The translations under genes and the position numbers were made by a program. A stretch of 35,872 bases of DNA from contig CALCCE010000300.1 in the NCBI GenBank assembly GCA_937899835.1, positions 1 through 35,872 of the forward strand. The letters are read 5' to 3'. Within the stretch, counting starts at the first letter, position 1. Each line of letters begins with the position of its first letter. This document shows, piece by piece, positions 8,190-15,667 of the stretch. The DNA is from an uncultured Flavobacteriales bacterium. GTDB taxonomy: Bacteria; Bacteroidota; Bacteroidia; Flavobacteriales_G; Salibacteraceae. Below the pieces are notes generated by a model. That model was not told the DNA's origin, made no database searches, and saw nothing but the letters and a program-made list of their open reading frames with translations.

Positions 8190-9005
8190 TTAAACGCCCG
8201 GCTGAAAATAACATTCGTTGGGCTTTGGCCCAATACGTATGGTGAGCGTTAATCCTGAAAAGGTGTACCAGTCTTTCCGGTTGGGATTGCCACGTTGGGT
8301 ACCCCAGTTGGTTCCATTAGGACCCACATTTTCAAAGCTTCGATCGCTCAAATCGGCCGCTACACCATCCAGAATTCCTGCATCGGGGTAAGTCGTGCTT
8401 ACATCATCCAGGTAATCGGTCCAGGTTCGGCGGATGCCCCATTCAAACCCAAGCAAAACCCGATGGTTGAGGCGTGTTTTGATACCCAGGCCAAACGGCA
8501 TGCCCACCGAAGTTCTTCGATAACCCCTGGATTGGCCTTCCGTTTTTAGCGGCTGCAACTCATATTGATTGCCTTGTAGGTCGGTGGTTGGATTGAAACC
8601 AAATACTGAGAGCCCCCAAAAGAGGTAGGGCGTAATCGGACTCGATTTATCATCAAGGGGATGAAAAGGAACAAAATTGAATTCAAATTGGCTTCCAACA
8701 TCCCAAAGTCTCGATTCAAAACTGAGGTTTCGGGTTTGATTGGCATCTTGATTGACCTTGGAATCATCGCCGGCAATGCGCCCATAGTAAGCATTGAATT
8801 TAATAGCCCAACGACGGTTGAGGTTCTTTCTTCCTATAATGCCAAATGCTGGTCGGGTAAAATCAGGAGAATACTGAGCCCAAGGGTTGAGCTCTCCATT
8901 GTAGAAGGAAACACCTGCAAAAATTCCAAGCTCAAAACTTTTATCGCGTTGGCCAAAGGCCGAAATGCACCACAAAAGGAGGAAAACCGAAAGGAGCCGT
9001 TTCAT
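8190..9005 (-). CDS. PorG-like outer-membrane barrel (DUF6089 family), copy 1
   Basis: This 271-residue protein has a signal peptide (about 1-19) and a predicted 8-strand-type barrel beginning FELGIFAGVSFYNGELN, which matches the DUF6089/PorG pattern. PorG is an outer-membrane component of the type IX secretion machinery, and its gene commonly lies just upstream of uppS and bamA, as here. The central signature (GIRRTWTDYLDDVSTTYPD, then VAADLSDRS) is shared with the next gene upstream, so the two are tandem paralogues. Which copy is the true T9SS component cannot be decided from sequence alone, and a gene symbol is therefore withheld. A terminator follows. The neighbouring copy ends 34 bases before this start, so they are co-transcribed. 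Confidence 0.82.
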   Translation of the reverse strand: MKRLLSVFLLLWCISAFGQRDKSFELGIFAGVSFYNGELNPWAQYSPDFTRPAFGIIGRKNLNRRWAIKFNAYYGRIAGDDSKVNQDANQTRNLSFESRLWDVGSQFEFNFVPFHPLDDKSSPITPYLFWGLSVFGFNPTTDLQGNQYELQPLKTEGQSRGYRRTSVGMPFGLGIKTRLNHRVLLGFEWGIRRTWTDYLDDVSTTYPDAGILDGVAADLSDRSFENVGPNGTNWGTQRGNPNRKDWYTFSGLTLTIRIGPKPNECYFQPGV

Positions 9006-9039
9006 GACAGGAGAAAACGAATTTCCGGCAGGAATAGTA

Positions 9040-9969
9040 TTAGAATTTAGGACGGTTGCGTTTGCCTTTCAAGAACTTATAGTTCAGGGTAAACATGAGC
9101 ATCATGTAGGCATCTTTGTCCTTACTATCACCACGGGGTTGCCCTTGGGCAGTAACGAAAATACCATCACCAATATCGCCGTTGTCGCCTACCAGATTAA
9201 GGTTGGGATCGGCCAGGTCAGCAGCAATATCGCCGTTTTGAAGCCGTAAAGCATCGTTATCGTAATAATTGGTGCTCACATCGTCGATGTAATCGGTAAA
9301 GGTTTTGCGCAATCCATACTCTAAGCCAATAGACCAGTTCCGGTCAAGTACATACTTGCAGCCAAGTCCAAAGGGAATGGCAAAGGAAATTCTTGAATAC
9401 TTTCCAGGTTGCCCGGGAAGCCCTTGTCCTTCGGTTCCCAAAGGTTGGAGGCTGTGCCATTCACCATCCCTACGGCCTCTTGGATTGAAATATATCCCGG
9501 AAATTCCAGCGAAGGCGTAGGCGCTGATGTTAAAGGAGCCACCGCCACGAACACCACGGAGCCGATAAACGTTTCCAGTAGATTCTTTTACAAAATAGAA
9601 TTCTCCAATGGCACTCAACTCTACCAAAGGAGATCTAAAATGTAAATTTCGATTTCGACGGTTAATTTGGTTGGTAGCATTATCGTTGCCAGCTAAGCGA
9701 GCATAGGCCAGTTGCCCTCTCAAGCTCAGGTATTCGAGCAGACGATAACGATAACCCGCAGAGAAGGCCGGTCGCGTCATGGAAATTTCGAAGTCGGAAA
9801 CGAAATTGGAACCTACTTTGTCAGCCCCTCCGAGTTCACCCATGAAGTTACTGGCACCAGCCGCAACAAACACCTCCTGGCGCACATATTTCCAACGTTG
9901 CGCCTCAGTAAGGTGTGGTAATGCGAAGAAACTGAAGAGTAAAAAGATGGTTATATACCTCTTACTCAT
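9040..9969 (-). CDS. PorG-like outer-membrane barrel (DUF6089 family), copy 2
   Basis: This 309-residue paralogue of the downstream gene has a signal peptide (about 1-23, ending LTEAQ). The barrel begins VFVAAGASNFMGELGG and includes YGLRKTFTDYIDDVSTNYYD and IAADLADPN, which align with the other copy. It is 38 residues longer, with extra loops around RLRGVRGGGSFN and PRGRRDGEWH, and it ends with a basic tail (KGKRNRPKF). It is first in the tandem pair and probably leads the transcript, with a -7 box upstream at 9995-10002. Its role is probably in type IX secretion or a related outer-membrane function. The family assignment is confident, the exact function less so. Confidence 0.82.
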   Translation of the reverse strand: MSKRYITIFLLFSFFALPHLTEAQRWKYVRQEVFVAAGASNFMGELGGADKVGSNFVSDFEISMTRPAFSAGYRYRLLEYLSLRGQLAYARLAGNDNATNQINRRNRNLHFRSPLVELSAIGEFYFVKESTGNVYRLRGVRGGGSFNISAYAFAGISGIYFNPRGRRDGEWHSLQPLGTEGQGLPGQPGKYSRISFAIPFGLGCKYVLDRNWSIGLEYGLRKTFTDYIDDVSTNYYDNDALRLQNGDIAADLADPNLNLVGDNGDIGDGIFVTAQGQPRGDSKDKDAYMMLMFTLNYKFLKGKRNRPKF

Positions 9970-9994
9970 AGATAATGGTTTAGCACTTAGGTAG

Positions 9995-10002
9995 CAAATA
10001 TA
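9995..10002 (-). promoter_or_regulatory. -7 box for the tandem PorG-like genes
   Basis: On the minus strand TATATTTG is a perfect match to the Bacteroidota TAnnTTTG box, 25 bases before the ATG at 9969. No clear TTG is seen at the -33 position. Confidence 0.5.
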
Positions 10003-10056
10003 ACATTATTCGCCAGTCATTCCGGTTCTATAACGCTGTTCGGCGTGGAAGGTTAC

Positions 10057-10938
10057 CTAATTTCTGCGATCGAATCCCCAGTTAAGCTTGTGACGAAGGG
10101 TTCGCAAGTAGCTGTGATCTTTCAAGCGAAGCAATGCCAATTTGTGGTTGCTTTTGACAATGGTGAGCTCATTGGACGCCTCAATACTGCCTGAACGGGA
10201 GTCTAATGAGACCAAAACTGATTTTTCGCGCCCGGCAGGTCGAAGGGTCAAAACGGAATCGTTGGGTACTACAATGGGCCTAACGTTCAAGTTGTGGGGC
10301 GCAATGGGTGTGATGACCAGGTTGTGACACCCGGGAATCATTATCGGGCCACCGCAACTAAGGTTGTAGGCTGTACTGCCCGTTCCCGTCGAAATGATCA
10401 AACCATCAGCCCAATATGAGTTGAGAAACTCGCCGTTCAGGTAGCTGTGAATGGTAATCATCGAAGACGAATCCTTTTTGTGAACGGTAATTTCATTCAA
10501 GGCCAGGTTGTACCTTCCAAAGGGATTGTCCTTCGTTTCCAGTTTCACCATGGTCCTTTTTTCCAGGTCGTAAGACCCGTCCAAAATGGATTGGAGGGCC
10601 GCGTCAATCTCATCTAAGGCAATGGCCGACAAATAGCCCAACCGCCCCGTGTTGAAACCAATTAAAGGAATACTGTCGGTTTGCACGAAAGTGGAGGCAT
10701 CCAGCATGGTGCCATCTCCTCCGATGCTGAACAAAAAATCTACTTTTCCAGTGAGCCGGTATTGTTTTACAAAGGGCTGTACCCTCTCGGGCATGGAAAT
10801 ACGAGGCAATAGATAATCGTAAAACCGCTTATAAACCACGATCGAGGCATCTATCTGGTCCAATTGGTCGAAAAGCCGTTGGATGTAAGGAGTGTGCTCG
10901 TCGTCGAAATTCCGGCCGTAAATGGCAATCCTCAACAT
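10057..10938 (-). CDS. nadK: NAD kinase
   Basis: NadK phosphorylates NAD+ to NADP+ using ATP or polyphosphate. The 293 residues show the diacylglycerol-kinase-like GGDGT motif (SIGGDGTMLDAS), the NE segment (LNEITVHKK) and the glycine-rich TGSTAYNLSCGGPI motif that shapes the active site. The ATG at 10938 was chosen because it begins the conserved LRIAIYG strand; the frame continues 25 codons upstream but those residues are unlike the family. It lies beside a CBS-domain gene on the same strand, with pdxJ divergent beyond, a neighbourhood often kept in this phylum. It ends in TAG. The 224 bases upstream contain no gene and no clear promoter. Confidence 0.96.
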   Translation of the reverse strand: MLRIAIYGRNFDDEHTPYIQRLFDQLDQIDASIVVYKRFYDYLLPRISMPERVQPFVKQYRLTGKVDFLFSIGGDGTMLDASTFVQTDSIPLIGFNTGRLGYLSAIALDEIDAALQSILDGSYDLEKRTMVKLETKDNPFGRYNLALNEITVHKKDSSSMITIHSYLNGEFLNSYWADGLIISTGTGSTAYNLSCGGPIMIPGCHNLVITPIAPHNLNVRPIVVPNDSVLTLRPAGREKSVLVSLDSRSGSIEASNELTIVKSNHKLALLRLKDHSYLRTLRHKLNWGFDRRN

Positions 10939-11162
10939 GGGTGGTTCAAGGTGTTTTGGAAGGATAAACGAATAAACCTTGGGGAGCGTTAGCCAGACTC
11001 CAGAATTCACCACCGTAGGTGAACTTTGGCAAATTGTGACCCGATTTTGAGCGGGATGACGTTTGGGCGGCCAACGGTTGTCGATTTAGAAGTTGCGATG
11101 GTGCAAACTTCAATGGTTAGTCAAAGATAAAAATTAAAGCAAGGGGCCCTGCGGTACCTTTT

Positions 11163-11825
11163 TTACATGTTGAGGTAGTTCATCAACAAATCATACCGCG
11201 ATTTGAGGTCTTCAAAGGCATCGCTTTGATCGAAAGCATCGGTGATGGTGTAGTCGAACCGCTCAAAGGTTTTTTGGATGGCTTGCAGATCAGGACGGTT
11301 GATTTTTAAGGTCAACTCCATTTTAGTAGAATCGGGAGACCGGGTAATGAAGGAACCTAAAATTTTAGCATCGTTGTTTTCTACCAGTCGTGCGATTTCC
11401 GACAAGGAATAATCATTGACATTCAATTCCAAAATCAAAATACCACCTGGACCTTCTACTACCGGCATTTCGGCAATTACCTGCATGAGTCGTTGCACGG
11501 TAGTGGTCCCTAAATATTGCCGCTTTTGGGTGATCACCGGTACAGCAGAAAGTTGATGGTTGGACAATGCCCGAATGACTTCGAAAACGTGGTCCTCAGG
11601 AGAAACGCCGTTAGGATTCAGTTGGTTGCGCAGGGGCTCCAAGGTTCCGGTTGGATCTTCGGCATCCAACAAACCGTCTTCTGAAACCATGCCCAAATAC
11701 ACATTGTTTTCTACTACTGGCAGGTGAGTCAATTTATATTCGTCCATCAAATCCAGTGCCTGGGCGGCCAGGAATGAAGGTGGAATGGCAGGAATATCTT
11801 CGACAATCAGTTCTTTCGCACGCAT
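11163..11825 (-). CDS. CBS-domain protein
   Basis: This 220-residue cytoplasmic protein has two CBS motifs in tandem at about residues 5-55 (MDEYKLTHLPVVENNVYLGMVSE) and 70-125 (LSNHQLSAVPVITQKRQYLGTT). They are followed by an ACT-like region (about 135-200) beginning GGILILELNVNDYSLSEI. CBS pairs bind adenine nucleotides and act as energy or ligand sensors. The C-terminal half resembles small-molecule-binding regulatory domains. The ATG at 11825 was chosen because it starts the CBS motif; an upstream in-frame extension of 21 codons overlaps the pdxJ promoter region and is unlikely. It lies between nadK and pdxJ, suggesting a nucleotide- or cofactor-sensing role, which is inference. Confidence 0.88.
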   Translation of the reverse strand: MRAKELIVEDIPAIPPSFLAAQALDLMDEYKLTHLPVVENNVYLGMVSEDGLLDAEDPTGTLEPLRNQLNPNGVSPEDHVFEVIRALSNHQLSAVPVITQKRQYLGTTTVQRLMQVIAEMPVVEGPGGILILELNVNDYSLSEIARLVENNDAKILGSFITRSPDSTKMELTLKINRPDLQAIQKTFERFDYTITDAFDQSDAFEDLKSRYDLLMNYLNM

Positions 11826-11872
11826 GGGGTTTCGGAGGCTTTGTTTGCACCAACTAAAACGTTCAGATGTGG

Positions 11873-11880
11873 TATTTTTG
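11873..11880 (+). promoter_or_regulatory. -7 box for pdxJ
   Basis: TATTTTTG matches TAnnTTTG perfectly and lies 26 bases before the proposed TTG start at 11907. The nearest upstream TTG (11845-11847) is 25 bases away, slightly longer than usual. Confidence 0.45.
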
Positions 11881-11906
11881 TGCCTCAATCAAAACTAAGA
11901 AATATT

Positions 11907-12641
11907 TTGACCACCCGATTAAGTGTCAATATCAATAAAATCGCCACCCTGCGCAATGCCAGAGGTGGGGTAGCGCCCAGTGTTACACGTGCCGCAACGG
12001 CCATCCAGGACTTTGGCGCAGAAGGCATCACCGTTCACCCCAGACCGGATGAACGGCACATCACTTATCAGGATGTGCGTGACCTTCGCCCTTTGGTAAC
12101 TACAGAATTCAATGTAGAAGGCTATCCTTCAGATAGTTTTATGCAACTGGTGCTGGAAGTGGTGCCCGAACAGGTAACTTTGGTACCCGATCCTCCCGGG
12201 GTGTTGACCAGCAATGCAGGCTGGGACACCCAGGGCCAACATGCTTTTTTGACGGATGTAGTGGGGCAATTGAAGGCGAAAGGAATCCGTACCTCATTGT
12301 TTTTGGGCACTGAACCTGAAATGATGGAAGCTGCGGCTACCACCGGTACCGATCGTATCGAGTTGTACACCGAGCCTTTTGCCAACAATTATCCCACTGA
12401 TCCTGAAAGTGCGGTAGCAGCCTTTGCCCGCGCGGGTGCACATGCGCATCAATTGGGTTTGGGCGTGAATGCCGGACACGATTTGAGCCATCAAAACCTA
12501 AAGTTTTTCGCAGAAAAGGTGCCTCATTTGTTGGAGGTTTCGATTGGGCATGCGCTCATTTCTGATGCACTCTATTGGGGCTTGGAAAACACTGTGCAGA
12601 TGTACCTGCGGGAATTGCAACGCGCAACTGCCACCGCATGA
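11907..12641 (+). CDS. pdxJ: Pyridoxine 5'-phosphate synthase
   Basis: PdxJ condenses 1-deoxy-D-xylulose 5-phosphate with 3-amino-2-oxopropyl phosphate to form pyridoxine 5'-phosphate (DXP-dependent vitamin B6 route). The 244-residue product has the family N-terminus RLSVNINKIATLRNARGG, the phosphate-binding HPRPDERHI motif, the catalytic Glu in TEFNVEGYP and VTLVPDPPGVLTSNAGWD, and the final GLGVNAGHDLSHQN and EVSIGHALI segments. No ATG precedes the conserved N-terminus at a sensible distance. The TTG at 11907 fits both the family start and the -7 box at 11873. Longer in-frame starts would begin upstream of that promoter. Its stop overlaps the next start (ATGA). Confidence 0.95.
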   Translation: MTTRLSVNINKIATLRNARGGVAPSVTRAATAIQDFGAEGITVHPRPDERHITYQDVRDLRPLVTTEFNVEGYPSDSFMQLVLEVVPEQVTLVPDPPGVLTSNAGWDTQGQHAFLTDVVGQLKAKGIRTSLFLGTEPEMMEAAATTGTDRIELYTEPFANNYPTDPESAVAAFARAGAHAHQLGLGVNAGHDLSHQNLKFFAEKVPHLLEVSIGHALISDALYWGLENTVQMYLRELQRATATA

Positions 12642-13399
12642 AACTGTTTTACAAAACTGCCGGTGAAGGTGCGCCCCTTTTGGTGCTTCATGGTTTGATG
12701 GGGATGTTAGACAACTGGCAAACCCCGACCAAAACCCTTGCGCAGCATTTTCAGGTGTTCACCATCGATGCCCGCAACCACGGCCATTCTCCGCACGATG
12801 ACGCTTTCAGTTATCAGGTAATGATGGAGGATTTGCTCGAATTGGTGGACGACCTGGGCTTGACGGAATTTCACCTGTTGGGCCATTCCATGGGTGGAAA
12901 AACGGCGATGAAGTTTGCTCAGAATTATCCTGACCTGATCAACAAATTGATTATTGCCGATATCGCTCCAAAGGCTTATCCAGTGCATCACCAGCCCATA
13001 TTGGATGCGCTTAGCGCGGTAGACCTTGAAAATACTGCCCGAAGGAGCGAAGCCGAAAAGGTGCTGGCCAATTATTTGGACGATCGTGGGGTGCGTCAGT
13101 TCTTACTCAAAAACCTGTATTGGAAAGACCGTGGCCAGTTGGCCTGGCGCTTCAATTTACCGGTGATCAAAGCCGTGATTGCGGATATTGGAGAAGCGGT
13201 AATGGACCGTTTGTACGAAGGACCGACACTTTTTATTCGTGGCGCTAAGTCAGATTATATTCAGGATGCCGACTGGCCCGAAATCGAAACCATCTTTCCC
13301 GATTCGGAACTGGTAACCCTTAAAAATGCAGGCCATTGGGTACACGCCGAACAACCCAAAGAGTTTTTAGAAGCAGTATTGGCTTTTTTGAAGGACTGA
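12638..13399 (+). CDS. Alpha/beta-fold hydrolase (YbfF-like esterase)
   Basis: This 253-residue protein starts MKLFYKTAGEG and overlaps the pdxJ stop (ATGA), which decides the start. It has the oxyanion-hole HGLMG segment, the nucleophile elbow GHSMGG (Ser near residue 89), an acidic residue in the GAKSDYI region and the catalytic His in NAGHWVHAE near the end. This set, with the DARNHGHSPH segment, is typical of the YbfF-like esterase group, which acts on short acyl esters or thioesters. No signal peptide is present, so it is cytoplasmic. The physiological substrate is unknown and coupling to pdxJ does not reveal one. Confidence 0.9.
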   Translation: MKLFYKTAGEGAPLLVLHGLMGMLDNWQTPTKTLAQHFQVFTIDARNHGHSPHDDAFSYQVMMEDLLELVDDLGLTEFHLLGHSMGGKTAMKFAQNYPDLINKLIIADIAPKAYPVHHQPILDALSAVDLENTARRSEAEKVLANYLDDRGVRQFLLKNLYWKDRGQLAWRFNLPVIKAVIADIGEAVMDRLYEGPTLFIRGAKSDYIQDADWPEIETIFPDSELVTLKNAGHWVHAEQPKEFLEAVLAFLKD

Positions 13400-13402
13400 T
13401 TA

Positions 13403-13434
13403 GGGCCGTAAATTCGGCTCCCACAAGCTTTTTT
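13403..13434 (+). terminator. Possible weak terminator after the hydrolase gene
   Basis: A 6-bp stem (13403-13408 with 13415-13420, including one G-T pair) with a TAAATT loop precedes a six-T run at 13429-13434, but an 8-base gap separates stem and T run. It lies between convergent genes. Confidence 0.35.
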
Positions 13435-13440
13435 GATTTC

Positions 13441-14649
13441 TTATTCGAAATCCGTTGTCAGTCGGTATCGCAGTACCCGGCCATTTCCGGCATCGGCTAC
13501 ATATAGAATCTCATCGAGAATGGCGACTCCGCGTGGTTCGTTAAATTGATCCAAACCCTGGCCCGTGCCGCCAAAGGAGGCGATCACGTTTTTGCGGCTA
13601 GCCGCACCGGCAGGTGGTTGAACGCCTTCCAACCCGGTAAGGGTAAACTGGTAAAGCGAATCTCTGGTAGCATCTACCACAAACAAGTAGCTCGTTTCGT
13701 CACCGGCAATGGTACAATCTACCGGATCATCAAAGCGGTTGGGCTCATACAAAAAGCGCTCTGCTTGGGTGGTGTCTCCGGAAATAAGGTCTTCTACTTC
13801 GTAAGAGCTTCCAAAATCACTCTGGAAAAACCGGATCAGTTGCACTTTCAAGGCACTGTTGGGCGACAGGCTGGTAAACACAAAGTCGCGACTCAGACTG
13901 ATATCGAAATTTTGAGGGGGTTGCGCCAGGGTTGCAATGCCCGAAGGCTGTTTAAAGTAATCGGAGAAGAAACCAATGTTCGTTGTTACACTGATCGGCG
14001 TGATGTATTGATCGGTGGAATTGAACTGCAGCACGGCATCATCGGGTCCTCCAAATTGCGAAGGGTTGTTGCGTGGACCCGTGCGGGTCACCGTAAAAAA
14101 GTTATCGCCAAAAATGCCAATCCCATTGAACTCTACGTCGGCATCGCTGGAGGTGAAAGACGTTTTAAAGTAGAAAGGATGAACGATGGATTTGGTAATC
14201 CGTGCATTGTTCAGGCCATAGCCGTTCTCGCGTTGGTTGATGCGGTAAATCGTAGTGAGGGAATAAGCATCCCCTTGAATCACGGTGTCTTTGGTTCCAA
14301 TGGCTAAAATGTCTAACCGACGGTCTTGCACCATGGCTTTTACTCCTGGCACCATGATCCGGCCCAATTCATTTCCGGCCTGGTCGAGCGAGATAATTTC
14401 TTCTGTGCCGTTGTCTACTACATAAATGAGCTCATCAAAGCCAGCCACTACATCCGTGGGATACACGTAGTTGTCCAACACCGGAAGAATGGGAACATAA
14501 GCAATGTCCCGGTCCTGAAATTCAGGTACATCGATAAAACTCAGGTCGGTTTTGTCGCCCGTATATTTTTCGCACCCTACGAAAGGAAACAATCCCAACA
14601 AGGCAATCAGTAGCGCCAGTGCTTGGAGGTAGTTACTCTGCTTCATCAC
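13441..14649 (-). CDS. Beta-propeller (NHL-like) lipoprotein
   Basis: This 402-residue protein has a lipoprotein signal peptide with lipobox FVGC (Cys at about residue 26), so it is probably anchored in the outer membrane. The rest looks like a six-bladed beta-propeller. NHL-type blades are clear at the start (YPTDVVAGFDELIYVVDNG) and end (FNEPRGVAILDEILYVADAG, followed by NGRVLRYR), with weaker blades between. Such propellers usually bind proteins or glycans, and no catalytic motif is seen. Its start overlaps the end of the PorV-like gene by 17 bases, making it the last member of a coupled four-gene set. It probably works at the cell surface or periplasm with the receptor and barrel encoded upstream (inference). 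Confidence 0.8.
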   Translation of the reverse strand: MMKQSNYLQALALLIALLGLFPFVGCEKYTGDKTDLSFIDVPEFQDRDIAYVPILPVLDNYVYPTDVVAGFDELIYVVDNGTEEIISLDQAGNELGRIMVPGVKAMVQDRRLDILAIGTKDTVIQGDAYSLTTIYRINQRENGYGLNNARITKSIVHPFYFKTSFTSSDADVEFNGIGIFGDNFFTVTRTGPRNNPSQFGGPDDAVLQFNSTDQYITPISVTTNIGFFSDYFKQPSGIATLAQPPQNFDISLSRDFVFTSLSPNSALKVQLIRFFQSDFGSSYEVEDLISGDTTQAERFLYEPNRFDDPVDCTIAGDETSYLFVVDATRDSLYQFTLTGLEGVQPPAGAASRKNVIASFGGTGQGLDQFNEPRGVAILDEILYVADAGNGRVLRYRLTTDFE

Positions 14650-15667
14650 GGTCCCGATTAGATCTGTTTAACGTAAAGGAGAGTCCAAAGCTGTGCTGAA
14701 TGCCCAGGTATTGGGTAGGGTTGATCGAGTAGTTGACCCGCAAAGGATGCGCACCTACCCGAGCCCGGTAACCTACTCCGAAAGAAGGGAAATTTTGTCC
14801 CTGAACGTTGATTTTATAACCCATGCGCAAGAAGAGCAACTTGAGGTACTCATACTCCAAGCCGAAGCGCAGGTTCTCAGAGTTGTCGTTGGGGTGGTCG
14901 AGTTGAGCGGAAGCCAACAACGATTGCTGGTCCCGTTTCCACGGAACAAAGGACAAACCGAGTTTAAAAGTGGTAGGAACAGTGTAATTGTTTACCTCTA
15001 CCGTATTGTCACGGTTGAAATCAATCTCTAAAAAATCACCGTCTAAGGCCGAGTTGCCACCAAAATTCTGAACCAACACCGCGAAGCGTAAATCGCGCAC
15101 ATCGGTGGTATACAAAAAGCCAAAGTCGAACGCACCGGTATGGTTGGTGTATTGGTCCAGCTGCTCGTAAATGTACTTCAAGGTGAGGCCAAGGCTAAAT
15201 TTATCTGAGAGCGATTGCGAATAGCTCAGACCTGCCGCCAGGTTGGTGGCATAAAATTGTTGGCCGGTGCCTCCCGGCTGAAATTCGGTACGCACCTCCA
15301 TCGGTCCGGAATTCAAAGTATTCAAAGAAACTGCGAAACCAGAAGGAGCATCTTTGCGAGGAATGATGGTCGACAGGAAACTTTGGTGCAAACCTGCTCC
15401 AAAAGCGAGGTTAGAGGTGCTGACATTGAATTGCCGTTGCAGCGAAATAGCCGCCGGGTTGTTGAAAACGGCATAACCATCTACCGGAAGGGCCACACTG
15501 GCACCCGACATGCCCATCGAACGAGGATTGACGTCCGACTTCAAAAAGGAAAGCGCAGAAACACCGGCCCGTTGCCCACCGAGGTTGGGCAACAACTGTG
15601 CAGATACCGACCCACCGAGTCCGCAAAAAACTGCCACCAAAAGCCAAACAAGTTGTTTCGTTCTCAT
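14633..15667 (-). CDS. PorV/PorQ-family outer-membrane barrel protein
   Basis: This 344-residue protein has a signal peptide (about 1-23) and the family N-terminus: AGVSALSFLKSDVNPRSMG, then GASVALPVDGYAVFNNPAA. This is followed by a FadL-like 14-strand barrel ending in LSFTLNRS. PorV and PorQ proteins are outer-membrane barrels of type IX secretion; PorV escorts cargo with C-terminal sorting domains to the sortase PorU. No porU is adjacent, so this is probably a paralogue with a dedicated role. It overlaps the TonB-dependent receptor stop by one base (TGATG) and the propeller lipoprotein start by 17 bases. Three secreted proteins, at least two with T9SS sorting domains, are encoded upstream. 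The family is firm; the role in secretion versus uptake is open. Confidence 0.85.
   Translation of the reverse strand: MRTKQLVWLLVAVFCGLGGSVSAQLLPNLGGQRAGVSALSFLKSDVNPRSMGMSGASVALPVDGYAVFNNPAAISLQRQFNVSTSNLAFGAGLHQSFLSTIIPRKDAPSGFAVSLNTLNSGPMEVRTEFQPGGTGQQFYATNLAAGLSYSQSLSDKFSLGLTLKYIYEQLDQYTNHTGAFDFGFLYTTDVRDLRFAVLVQNFGGNSALDGDFLEIDFNRDNTVEVNNYTVPTTFKLGLSFVPWKRDQQSLLASAQLDHPNDNSENLRFGLEYEYLKLLFLRMGYKINVQGQNFPSFGVGYRARVGAHPLRVNYSINPTQYLGIQHSFGLSFTLNRSNRDRDEAE

Noticed and set aside
11014-11162. Search for a small gene or RNA upstream of nadK
   Set aside because: No frame, tRNA-like fold or clear terminator was found. The GGGCCC and GGTACC palindromes at 11145-11158 are restriction-site-like and unremarkable.
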